Of a stretch of DNA of 64,000 bases, positions 1 to 8,222 are shown one piece after another. This stretch comes from Aquiflexum gelatinilyticum. GTDB lineage: Bacteria > Bacteroidota > Bacteroidia > Cytophagales > Cyclobacteriaceae. The stretch lies in assembly GCF_024741135.1 (NCBI RefSeq), contig NZ_JANSUY010000001.1, forward strand, positions 62,001 to 126,000. The letters are read 5' to 3'. Both the position numbers and the translations under genes were made by a program. Under the pieces are notes generated by a model. That model ran no database searches and was not told where the DNA came from. It saw only the letters and a list, made by a program, of their open reading frames with translations. Positions within the stretch are counted from its first letter, which is position 1. Every line of letters begins with the position of its first letter.

Positions 1-392
1 ATGCCAGGATTTATCCGGGAGTACAGGTTGGCGTTTCTATTCCGCTTTGGTTTGGAGCCCAAAAAGCTAAAATCAACTCATCTAAGTTTGAACTCGTCCA
101 AACCAATCTTGCCGCAGAAAATTATTCTTTTCAGCTCAACAATAGGAGAGCCCAATTAGAAATCGAACTGCAGAAGTTTCAGGAAGCAATTTCCTTTTAT
201 ACCGAAGAAGGGCAGCAGCTTAGCAAGCAGCTGATCGCACAGGGAAACCAAGCCTACAAAGGGGGTGAGATCGACTTCTTTCAATATGTTTTACTGATCG
301 AAAACTCAAGAAACATTGAGGTCGATTACCTCACAAACCTCCAGGAATATAACATGACTGTATTGGAAATCAATTACCTGATCAATCCTTGA
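1..392 (+). CDS. TolC-type outer-membrane efflux protein, C-terminal part (5' end outside window)
   Basis: This open frame enters from the left edge (codons in phase with base 3) and ends in TGA at 390-392. The visible ~129 residues show a short hydrophobic strand with a PLWFGAQKAK-type motif followed by long Gln/Glu/Asn-rich helical sequence ending in EINYLINP. This is the pattern of the last helical hairpin of an outer-membrane efflux factor. In Bacteroidota the same sequence often forms the C-terminal extension of CusA/CzcA-type RND pumps, so it may be either a separate TolC protein or the tail of a fused pump. The next gene, a CusB-like adaptor, starts 3 nt downstream, supporting a heavy-metal efflux operon. 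The metal is not determined by what is visible. Confidence 0.75.
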   Translation, partial: ARIYPGVQVGVSIPLWFGAQKAKINSSKFELVQTNLAAENYSFQLNNRRAQLEIELQKFQEAISFYTEEGQQLSKQLIAQGNQAYKGGEIDFFQYVLLIENSRNIEVDYLTNLQEYNMTVLEINYLINP

Positions 393-395
393 ATT

Positions 396-1535
396 ATGAA
401 AAATCAAATTTATATAGTGTTACTTTCAGCTGTCATGACTTGGATGTTTTCAGCATGCGGTGCAGAAAAAGACCAATCGATTGTGATTCCGGAAGAAAAG
501 GAACTGAATGAAATTATCATCAGCAAAGCCCAGTTTGAAAAAGGCCAAATGGCTTTGGATTCACTCACAGTACATACCTTTTCAGATTTTATCCTGACCA
601 ATGGCATGGTCAATATTCCAGCTGAAGGGAGGTTTGATGTGAGTTCTTACTTTGGAGGAAATATAGTCCGGTTTGACCTGCTGATAGGTCAAAAAATCCA
701 AAAAGGCCAAGTCCTTTTTACGATCGAAAACCCTGAATTTGTCCAGATGCAGCAGGATTATCTGGATGCGATGAGTCAGCTTACTTATCTCAAGTCTGAC
801 TATGAACGTCAAAAAACACTCAATGCTGAGAATATATCCTCTCAAAAGAATTTTGCAAAAGCTGAGTCTGATTACAAAAGTACATTGGCCAAAACCGAAA
901 GTCTCAGAAAGATGCTCCAATTGGTCAATATTTCATCGACTCAATTGGATGCATCCAAAATTACCTCAAAGGCTAATATCTATGCGCCGATCTCAGGATA
1001 TATCGAATCCATCAAAGTCAATCAGGGAACTTATCTGAATCCTTCAGATATCGCCCTGACCATCATCAATAAGGATCACTTGCATATTGAGCTCAATGTT
1101 TTTGAACAGGATGCCATAGCCTTGGAAATTGGTCAGGAGGTTACTTTTTATCTGCCTGATAATAAAAGCAGGGAATTCAAAGGAAAGATATTTCTCATCG
1201 GACAGTCCATCAATGAAAAGAGGATGCTCAATATCCATGTCCACCTGGACAACGAAAAAGAAGGGGACTTACTCGTTCCGGGGATGTTTATAGAAGCTAA
1301 AATCGCTGTCAAAAGCAGTAAAAATACGGCATTGCCCATCGCAGCGGTAATCAATTCTGATGAAGTCAATTATGTATTGGCTATGACCCAAACAGAAAAT
1401 GACCTCTACTATTTCAAAAAAACCAAAGTTGAAATAGGTCTGCAAGATGACCAAATGGTGGAGGTAAAACCTGAGATATCCTTCAAGCCGGGAACAATAT
1501 TTCTCTCAAAAGGAGGATTTCAATTGATCAAATAG
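396..1535 (+). CDS. Efflux RND periplasmic adaptor lipoprotein (CusB/CzcB-like, HlyD family)
   Basis: This is a 379-residue membrane-fusion protein that would link an inner-membrane RND pump to the outer-membrane factor encoded just upstream. The N-terminus has a hydrophobic signal ending in a lipobox (FSAC, Cys at about residue 21), so it is probably a lipoprotein. Residues ~80-115 form a biotinyl/lipoyl-like half (GGNIVRFDLLIGQKIQKGQ), followed by a coiled-coil hairpin at ~115-175, the second lipoyl half (APISGYIESIKVNQGTYL, ~198-215) and beta-barrel/membrane-proximal domains. Start ATG lies 3 nt after the previous stop, so the two are translationally close and surely co-transcribed. No His/Met-rich metal-binding N-terminus is seen, so Cu, Zn/Co/Cd or Ni specificity cannot be assigned. 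Confidence 0.88.
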   Translation: MKNQIYIVLLSAVMTWMFSACGAEKDQSIVIPEEKELNEIIISKAQFEKGQMALDSLTVHTFSDFILTNGMVNIPAEGRFDVSSYFGGNIVRFDLLIGQKIQKGQVLFTIENPEFVQMQQDYLDAMSQLTYLKSDYERQKTLNAENISSQKNFAKAESDYKSTLAKTESLRKMLQLVNISSTQLDASKITSKANIYAPISGYIESIKVNQGTYLNPSDIALTIINKDHLHIELNVFEQDAIALEIGQEVTFYLPDNKSREFKGKIFLIGQSINEKRMLNIHVHLDNEKEGDLLVPGMFIEAKIAVKSSKNTALPIAAVINSDEVNYVLAMTQTENDLYYFKKTKVEIGLQDDQMVEVKPEISFKPGTIFLSKGGFQLIK

Positions 1536-1559
1536 AAACCATACTAAACCAAAACGACT

Positions 1560-2021
1560 ATGAATCCTGCTCACCTTCATCTTATTTTCAACCATTTTCC
1601 TATCATCATTCCTATCATTGGGTTTTTGGTCATGCTTGCCGGCTTTGCTTTCCGTTCGGAATTACTCAAAAGAACGGCGTTTGGATTATTTATTCTTGGT
1701 GCACTCTTTACACTTCCAGCTTTTGGTACCGGTGAAGATGCGGAGGAGGTAATCGAGAACCTTCCAGGGATAGAAGAAACCTTTATCGAGAATCACGAAG
1801 AGGCCGCGGAGACTTTTGCCTACCTTTCCTATGGTTTGGGAGTCTTTTCATTGATTGGGTTTTGGGCCAATTGGAAACAAAAATCTCTTGCCAATTCTAT
1901 CTCTATCGCTGTCTTGTTATTTGCCGTTGTGGTATTGTTCTTTGCCAAGGAAGCCGGAACAACCGGTGGGGAAATCCGCCATCCCGAAATAAGGGAGGGA
2001 TTTGTGGCACCTGAGGAATAA
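1560..2021 (+). CDS. Small integral membrane protein, DUF2231-like
   Basis: The 153-residue protein has four hydrophobic segments (roughly 10-35, 38-57, 88-106 and 114-132). Between segments 2 and 3 is an acidic Glu-rich loop. It begins with an HLHLIFNHFPII motif like that opening DUF2231 proteins, where paired His residues may bind haem or metal (inference). The C-terminus carries an HPEIREGF stretch. It lies 24 nt after the adaptor gene, on the same strand and probably in the same operon. A role accessory to metal efflux is suggested by position only. No enzymatic motif is visible. Confidence 0.7.
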   Translation: MNPAHLHLIFNHFPIIIPIIGFLVMLAGFAFRSELLKRTAFGLFILGALFTLPAFGTGEDAEEVIENLPGIEETFIENHEEAAETFAYLSYGLGVFSLIGFWANWKQKSLANSISIAVLLFAVVVLFFAKEAGTTGGEIRHPEIREGFVAPEE

Positions 2022-2036
2022 AAAAAAATAAAAATT

Positions 2037-2076
2037 ATTAATGATGAATGTAATTTTTGTGGAGCCACAAACATTT
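2037..2076 (+). repeat. Short intergenic hairpin element, copy 1
   Basis: A 13-bp motif ATTAATGATGAAT (2037-2049) is followed by a perfect 7-bp inverted repeat TTTGTGG-AG-CCACAAA (2056-2071) and CATTT. The same motif and a related hairpin follow the ATPase gene at 4766-4820. It sits just after a stop codon, so it may act in mRNA 3'-end stability or be a small dispersed palindromic repeat. Confidence 0.4.
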
Positions 2077-2279
2077 GTAGAATAAACAGGAAGATGGAAA
2101 TTCAAAATTCTTTCCTACTCTTGGAAAACCCTAGCGTACGTTTCGGAAAAGAGAAAACATTCCTCAATTATTATCTGTACCTCTTGCTATTCCTTCTTTT
2201 CCATTGCAGTAAAAAAAATGTTTGGTGTAATTAGTCCATTAAATGTTAAATTGGATTCCGCATTGATTTTTAGATAATT

Positions 2280-4781
2280 ATGGAATACAAAGGCCTCAGT
2301 GATCAGCAAGTAATCGCAAACCGTAAGACTTTTGGAACCAATGAAATGGGTGAAAAAACCAAAAATCCTATTTGGGGAATTTTACTTGAAATCATCAAAG
2401 AGCCTCTGTTTGTTATTTTACTTGTTGCCTCCTCAATATACTTTATTCTTGGAGAAACTACCGAGGGAATCATCATGTTCGTGGCCATCGGGTTGGTTTC
2501 GGGGATTTCTATTTTTCAGGAAAACAAGAGTCGAAATGCTGTCAATGCGCTCAAGAAGTTATCCAGTCCCCAAGCGAAAGTTTACCGAAATGGCGAAATA
2601 ATCAAAATCCCAACCGAAGAGATCGTGGTAAAAGACCTGATCTTGGTAGAAGATGGAAACTTGATTCCGGCTGATGCGAAGATCGTTGAAGCACATGATT
2701 TTTCTGTCAATGAAAGTATACTGACAGGAGAATCCCTTTCCCTCTCCAAGGACCGGGATTCGGATCCTCCTATTATTTTTCAGGGTACCTTGGTCGATAC
2801 CGGCAACTGCGTCGCAGAGGTCCATGCAATAGGCAGGAACACCAAATTGGGGAAAATAGGGACAAGTTTGGAGGAAATCGAACAGACCAAAACCCCACTG
2901 CAGACCCAGATCAAAAGCTTTGTCCGGTACATGGTCAGTTTTGGTGCCATTGCTTTTTTATTAGTATGGGGAATCAATTACATGATTTCCAAAGACCTTC
3001 TGAATGCTTTACTTCAGGGATTGACTTTAGCGATGTCGATTTTGCCTGAGGAAATACCTGTCGCATTTAGCACTTTTATGGCTCTTGGTGCTTACCGTCT
3101 TTACAAAAACAAAGTCATTACCAGAAGTCCCTATACAGTAGAAACCCTTGGTGCCGCAACAATTATCTGTACAGATAAGACAGGAACCTTGACCGAGAAT
3201 AGGATGGAGCTTCGGGCGATTTTTGATATTGAAAAAGGAAGTCTCCAGGATTTTACCCAAGATATGCCTGAATTCAGTCAAACATTGGAATACGCCCTTT
3301 GGGCTTCGGAAATCCTTCCATTTGACCCAATGGAAAAATCCATTCACGAAATTTATGAAAAGGTGGCGCCAAGTGATGAAAGAAAGTCCGCCAAAATGCT
3401 TCATGAATATCCACTTGGTGGCAAGCCGCCGATCATGACACATATTTTTCAAAAAGGAAATGGGGAAAAAGTCATTGCTGTCAAAGGCGCTGTGGAGGGA
3501 GTATTAGATCAATCCAAATTGTCAGGGTCAGAAAAGAAAACTGTTTTGGAAAATGTGGAAAAATTCACACAAAAAGGTTTCAGGGTTTTGGCAGTTGGCA
3601 AAGCAGATCCATCCATAAATGCCTTCCCAAAGACGCAACAGGAATTCGAATTTGAGTTTTTGGGCTTATTGGCTTTTTATGATCCTCCAAAGAAAAATAT
3701 CGAGAAAGTCCTGAATTCATTTTACAAAGCAGGAATTGAAGTAAAAATGATCACCGGAGACTATCCCCAAACTGCCGCAGCAATTGCCGAGCAGGTTGGA
3801 TTGAAATCCGATGGGGCCATATTGACCGGAGATGAAGTCATGGCAATGGAGTCCTCTGAACTTCAGCAAAAAGCGAAGCAAACCCATGTTTTCGCACGGA
3901 TGTTTCCGGAAGCCAAACTCAAAGTAGTCGAAGCCCTCAAGCAAAACGGGGAAGTGGTCGCCATGACCGGAGACGGGGTTAATGATGGACCTGCCCTCAA
4001 AGCTGCCCATATCGGCATCGCAATGGGAAAGCGGGGAAGCGAAGTGGCTAAGTCTGCCGCAGCTTTGGTGCTGGTGGATGACGATTTGGGACACATGACC
4101 GAAGCAGTTGCACTGGGTAGACGGATCTATGAAAACCTCAAAAAAGCCATCCAATACATCATTTCCATCCATATTCCCATCATTTTGATAGTATTGTTGC
4201 CTTTGGTTTTGGGTTGGGAGTTTACCGTGATTTTTACTCCGATACATGTAATTTTTCTTGAACTGATCATGGGGCCGACCTGTTCCATCGTATTTGAAAA
4301 TGAACCGATCGAGCCGGATTCCATGAACAAGCCGCCTAGGGTGATGTCTCAGACTTTCTTTTCTTGGTCAGAACTCTCTTTGAGTGTGGTTCAAGGTCTG
4401 GCAATTACCGGGGCTTGTTTGGGTTTTGGGTATTTTCTGATGAATTCCGGAAATAGCGAAGCAACGGTCAGGACTTTGATTTTCTCCACTTTGGTGTTCA
4501 GTAATATCTTTCTGACACTTGTGAACAGGTCATTCTATTTTTCAGTAGTTAAAACTTTGACTTACGAAAATAAACTTGTTCCGATTGTATTGGGAATTTC
4601 ACTTGCGCTTTTGGTTTTGATTTTGACCATTCCTTCCTTTTTGAAGGTGTTTGATTTTGAAGCCGTGAGCTTCAATACCCTGCTCTATTCCTTGCTGATT
4701 TCTTCTTTAGGGGTATTTTGGATAGAGGTTTGGAAATTTTTTAAAAGGAAAAAGGTAGGGAAATCATTAATGATGAATTGA
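2280..4781 (+). CDS. Cation-translocating P-type ATPase (P2-like)
   Basis: This 833-residue ATP-driven cation pump has an N-terminal cation-ATPase domain (~1-60), TGES actuator loop (149-152), phosphorylation motif DKTGTLT with Asp299 as acceptor, hinge GDGVND (564-569), and ten predicted membrane spans including a six-span C-terminal part. The M4 ion-binding segment reads PEEIP (256-260) instead of the PEGLP of classical Ca2+ pumps. No CPx motif or N-terminal heavy-metal domain is present, which argues against P1B copper/zinc pumps. Ca2+ or Mn2+ export is the simplest guess, but specificity is open. A 258-nt gap separates it from the preceding efflux genes, so it may have its own promoter. 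Confidence 0.88.
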   Translation: MEYKGLSDQQVIANRKTFGTNEMGEKTKNPIWGILLEIIKEPLFVILLVASSIYFILGETTEGIIMFVAIGLVSGISIFQENKSRNAVNALKKLSSPQAKVYRNGEIIKIPTEEIVVKDLILVEDGNLIPADAKIVEAHDFSVNESILTGESLSLSKDRDSDPPIIFQGTLVDTGNCVAEVHAIGRNTKLGKIGTSLEEIEQTKTPLQTQIKSFVRYMVSFGAIAFLLVWGINYMISKDLLNALLQGLTLAMSILPEEIPVAFSTFMALGAYRLYKNKVITRSPYTVETLGAATIICTDKTGTLTENRMELRAIFDIEKGSLQDFTQDMPEFSQTLEYALWASEILPFDPMEKSIHEIYEKVAPSDERKSAKMLHEYPLGGKPPIMTHIFQKGNGEKVIAVKGAVEGVLDQSKLSGSEKKTVLENVEKFTQKGFRVLAVGKADPSINAFPKTQQEFEFEFLGLLAFYDPPKKNIEKVLNSFYKAGIEVKMITGDYPQTAAAIAEQVGLKSDGAILTGDEVMAMESSELQQKAKQTHVFARMFPEAKLKVVEALKQNGEVVAMTGDGVNDGPALKAAHIGIAMGKRGSEVAKSAAALVLVDDDLGHMTEAVALGRRIYENLKKAIQYIISIHIPIILIVLLPLVLGWEFTVIFTPIHVIFLELIMGPTCSIVFENEPIEPDSMNKPPRVMSQTFFSWSELSLSVVQGLAITGACLGFGYFLMNSGNSEATVRTLIFSTLVFSNIFLTLVNRSFYFSVVKTLTYENKLVPIVLGISLALLVLILTIPSFLKVFDFEAVSFNTLLYSLLISSLGVFWIEVWKFFKRKKVGKSLMMN

Positions 4782-4820
4782 AAATTCAGAATGAGGATGT
4801 TTGTGGGGATACAAACATTG
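4766..4820 (+). repeat. Short intergenic hairpin element, copy 2
   Basis: The ATTAATGATGAAT motif (4766-4778) overlaps the last codons of the ATPase gene. It is followed by a perfect 8-bp inverted repeat ATGTTTGT-ggggat-ACAAACAT (4797-4818). It resembles the element at 2037-2076 in sequence and in position just after a stop codon. Downstream (about 4826-4875) a second GATCCCATCGGGATC palindrome occurs. Confidence 0.4.
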
Positions 4821-5031
4821 GCAGCGAATGATCCCATCGGGATCAAATATGGGTGGCCCGAGTAAGGAACGCTAATCGGAATAAAAAATGAGAACCTCAA
4901 TTTCGGGTTTTGTCTGATGAAAATTCTAAAATATTTTTTCATAAAAAATTTTTATAATATTAATTAAAAACATAAACTTTAATTTATGTTTATTTTGTAG
5001 GAAATTTGGGTGAACCAAATATATCCTCCAA

Positions 5032-6468
5032 ATGAAAAAAATTACAATAGCCAAAGGCGATGGGATTGGGCCTGAAATAATGGATGCTACCTTGGACATT
5101 ATTTTAGCAGCCGGTGCCCAGATTGAAATTGAAGAAATCGAGGTAGGGGAGAAAGTGTACCTTTCCGGAAACACTTCAGGAATCGCAAATTCCTCATGGG
5201 ATGTCATCCGAAGAAACAAGGTTTTTTTGAAGGCTCCGATTACCACACCCCAGGGTGGCGGATACAAAAGTCTGAATGTGACTACCAGAAAGTTCTTGGG
5301 CCTTTATTCCAATGTAAGGCCCTGCAGAAGTTTACACCCCTTTGTTGCAACCAAGCATCCTGTGATGGATGTCGTGATCGTGCGCGAAAATGAGGAAGAT
5401 CTGTATGCAGGTATTGAGCATCAGCAGACCGATGAGGTAGTACAATGCCTTAAATTGATCAGCCTTCCGGGTTGTGAAAAAATTGTACGGTATGCTTTTG
5501 AATATGCAAGACAGCAGAACAGAAAAAAAGTGACCTGCTTCACCAAAGACAATATCATGAAGCAGACTGACGGCCTTTTCCATAAAGTTTTTGATGAAAT
5601 CGCAAAAGAATATCCTGATATAGAAAATGAACATTGGATCATAGATATTGGCGCAGCCAAGTTAGCTGATAGTCCTGAGGCATTTGACGTTTTGGTCATG
5701 CCAAACCTCTATGGTGATGTTTTGTCTGATGTTGCAGCACAGATCACAGGTTCGGTGGGTCTTGCAGGATCAGCTAATATCGGAGAGGAATGTGCCATGT
5801 TTGAAGCGATTCATGGTTCGGCGCCTCGCAGGGCCGGTCAAAACCTGGCAAATCCTTCAGGGCTACTTCAGGGTGCCATCATGATGCTCAACCACATCGG
5901 ACAGTCAGATGTCGCGGAGAAAGTCCAAAATGCATGGCTCAAAACAATAGAAGACGGGATCCATACTTACGATATTTTTAAAGAAGGCGTAAGTAAAGAG
6001 AATGTTGGAACCAAAGAATTTGCGGCGGCAGTGATCGGCAGGTTGGGTCAAAAGCCACAGGTTTTCCCGGCTGTCCATTATGACAAAAATATTCCGATGG
6101 TATTGCCTAAATACCAGAAAAAGCAGGCAGCCAAAAAAGAATTGGTGGGAGTGGATATTTTTGTCCATTGGAATGGTACCGATGCGGATGAGTTGGCAGG
6201 CATGCTTCAAAAAATGAATTTTTCAGATATCGGCCTTTCCATGATTACCAACAGAGGGATCAAGGTATGGCCTGAGGGATTTGAAGAAACCTTCTGCACA
6301 GACCATTGGAGATGTAGATTCAAACCAAAACAAGGTGGGTTACTTACAAAAGGAAATATCATCGAACTGCTTTCAAAGGCCTCTCAATTGGACATTGATG
6401 TAATCAAAACAGAAAACCTATACTTTTTTGATGGAGTTCAAGGGTTTTCTTTGGGTCAAGGCCAATAA
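5032..6468 (+). CDS. icd: Isocitrate dehydrogenase, NADP-dependent
   Basis: This TCA-cycle enzyme converts isocitrate to 2-oxoglutarate and CO2. The 478-residue protein starts with the KGDGIGPEI motif. It has the substrate segment NVRPCRSLHPF and VRENEEDLYAGIEH around residues 95-135. The Mg2+/cofactor region runs YGDVLSDVAAQITGSVGLAGSANIG and EAIHGSAPRRAGQNLANPSG at ~225-285. A C-terminal extension of about 130 residues (~350-478) is beyond the usual fold; it matches the longer Thermus/Bacteroidota-type enzyme. NADP preference is inferred from that family. The gene is monocistronic, followed immediately by a strong hairpin. Confidence 0.92.
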   Translation: MKKITIAKGDGIGPEIMDATLDIILAAGAQIEIEEIEVGEKVYLSGNTSGIANSSWDVIRRNKVFLKAPITTPQGGGYKSLNVTTRKFLGLYSNVRPCRSLHPFVATKHPVMDVVIVRENEEDLYAGIEHQQTDEVVQCLKLISLPGCEKIVRYAFEYARQQNRKKVTCFTKDNIMKQTDGLFHKVFDEIAKEYPDIENEHWIIDIGAAKLADSPEAFDVLVMPNLYGDVLSDVAAQITGSVGLAGSANIGEECAMFEAIHGSAPRRAGQNLANPSGLLQGAIMMLNHIGQSDVAEKVQNAWLKTIEDGIHTYDIFKEGVSKENVGTKEFAAAVIGRLGQKPQVFPAVHYDKNIPMVLPKYQKKQAAKKELVGVDIFVHWNGTDADELAGMLQKMNFSDIGLSMITNRGIKVWPEGFEETFCTDHWRCRFKPKQGGLLTKGNIIELLSKASQLDIDVIKTENLYFFDGVQGFSLGQGQ

Positions 6469-6474
6469 ATTCTT

Positions 6475-6523
6475 AATTTCAAAAAAAGGGTGTGGGTTAT
6501 ATCCACATCCTTTTTTTGAAATT
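6475..6523. terminator. Bidirectional rho-independent terminator between icd and the SulP gene
   Basis: Left arm 6475-6495 and right arm 6503-6523 form a 21-bp inverted repeat with a single G-T mismatch and a 7-nt loop. The arms contain A7 and T7 tracts, so each strand ends in a U-run. It lies 7 bp after the icd stop and 44 bp from the stop of the convergent SulP gene, and can serve both. Confidence 0.88.
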
Positions 6524-6566
6524 AATTCAAAAGGAACCAAGTCTTACTCGTTTCCAAGCCTAGTTT

Positions 6567-8213
6567 TCAATGAATTATAGTATTATGTTTCTTTTTTGTT
6601 TTTAGCTTTCTTCCTGATAAATGATGGTCTGAATTTTTCTTCAAATGGTCCATTCCACAAAGGATAAAATGCCCACCGTTATGCTCATAATCATGCTGGT
6701 AGTGGTGTAGATTTTCCAGCACAGTATGGTCTACCAAATTCGCATTGCTAAAATCGATGCGTATGGTTTTTTCTCTAGGAAGCGCATCCAGGGATTTTTT
6801 AAGCTTGATGTAATTGCTAAATACCGCAGAATGGAAAACGTCTACTGTAAATTCATTTCCGTTTTCGCTCACAGTAAACAAGGGTTTGAAAATGTATTTT
6901 AAGGGAAGTCCATTGGCAAGGTGGATGATAAACTTGGTCAGAATACCTACTCCAATACCAACCAATAAATCAGTGGCCAGTGTAAACACAATGGTTACTA
7001 GGAAAACAGCGAGCTGCTCTTTACCGATTTTGTAGGTACTGTAAAATGACTGGGGAGAAGCTAATTTGAAACCGGTATAGACCAACATCGCCGCCAATGC
7101 AGCTAAAGGGATTTGATGTATCAGGTTTGGAAAAAAAGCCACAAAGATCAGAAGGAACATACCGTGGAAGAAATTTGACCAGGATGTTTTGCCACCGTTA
7201 TTGATGTTGGCAGAGCTACGGACGATTTCTGAGATCATTGGTAGCCCTCCGATAAAGCCGGCTAAAGTGTTTCCTATTCCAACTCCCATCAGGTCTTTGT
7301 TCATATTCGATTTTCTCTTGAAAGGATCCAATCCATCGATGGCTTTGGTGCTTAGCAAAGACTCCAGACTTCCCACCAAAGCAAACATGATGATGTATTT
7401 TATGGATACCATCGAAAATACTTGGGAGAAATCAGGGAAGGTGATGGCCGAAAGCAAGTTGTCAGGTAAAGTAACCAGAAATTTTGGACCGATGGTATAT
7501 TCATGTCCATCCAAAAACAAATAACTGTGCTCATGCTCAAGGTCAAAATACCTTCCGATAGGAATAGCAATCAAAATCACAAGCAGAGGTGCAGGTATCA
7601 TTCTGATATACTTGTTTTTGAATAAAGGAAAAAGAAATAAAATCAGCAGACTTATAAATCCGATCAGGGCGATTTCAGGATTGAGTTCGCTGAAGGCATG
7701 CGGAAGTTCTGCAAACAGCTCTAAGGTTTCACTCGCCTCAGGCTTGACGCCGATCATGGTAAACAATTGCTTGGCAATGATGATGATCCCGATTGCCGCA
7801 AGCATTCCATGTACTGCCGATGAAGGGAAGAAATCAGCCAAAACCCCGGACTTTATCCAACCAAATATCACCTGTAGGATTCCTGCCGCTACGACCACGG
7901 CTAAAGTCAGTTTGTATCCAAGCATCGGATCCCCTTGGCCCAATTCGGTCACTGCACCAAGGGCAATAATGATTAGACCCGCCGCGGGGCCTTTGATCGT
8001 CAGCTGTGAGCCTCCAAGGAAGCTTACCACCAAACCACCTATGATGGCTGTGAAAATCCCCGCAACCGGCGGAAAGCCCGATGCCATGGAGATGCCTAGA
8101 CAAAGAGGTAAAGCGATAAGAAATACTAGGAAACCTGAAGTTAGGTCTGACTTCCAGTTTTGTTTGAGTCCGGCAATTCCGGTCAAAGGGATTTGAAATT
8201 TGTGCGTCTTCAT
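6567..8213 (-). CDS. SulP-family inorganic anion transporter (probable bicarbonate uptake)
   Basis: The 548-residue protein has a SulP/SLC26 transmembrane core (~10-430), including GISMASGFPPVAGIFTAIIGG near the start and the NTLAGFIGGLPMISEIVRSSANINNGGKTSWSN region around 310-345. A C-terminal STAS domain follows (~440-530). The family moves sulfate or bicarbonate, usually with Na+ or H+. Its gene lies 9 nt downstream of dabB in the same transcription unit, which favours bicarbonate. It is the last gene of the operon and ends at the shared terminator. Confidence 0.85.
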   Translation of the reverse strand: MKTHKFQIPLTGIAGLKQNWKSDLTSGFLVFLIALPLCLGISMASGFPPVAGIFTAIIGGLVVSFLGGSQLTIKGPAAGLIIIALGAVTELGQGDPMLGYKLTLAVVVAAGILQVIFGWIKSGVLADFFPSSAVHGMLAAIGIIIIAKQLFTMIGVKPEASETLELFAELPHAFSELNPEIALIGFISLLILFLFPLFKNKYIRMIPAPLLVILIAIPIGRYFDLEHEHSYLFLDGHEYTIGPKFLVTLPDNLLSAITFPDFSQVFSMVSIKYIIMFALVGSLESLLSTKAIDGLDPFKRKSNMNKDLMGVGIGNTLAGFIGGLPMISEIVRSSANINNGGKTSWSNFFHGMFLLIFVAFFPNLIHQIPLAALAAMLVYTGFKLASPQSFYSTYKIGKEQLAVFLVTIVFTLATDLLVGIGVGILTKFIIHLANGLPLKYIFKPLFTVSENGNEFTVDVFHSAVFSNYIKLKKSLDALPREKTIRIDFSNANLVDHTVLENLHHYQHDYEHNGGHFILCGMDHLKKNSDHHLSGRKLKTKKKHNTIIH

Positions 8214-8222
8214 GGGTGTGGG

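Noticed and set aside
7612-8196. 194-aa plus-strand frame inside the SulP gene
   Set aside because: Antisense shadow with low-complexity Ala/Pro/Ile composition.
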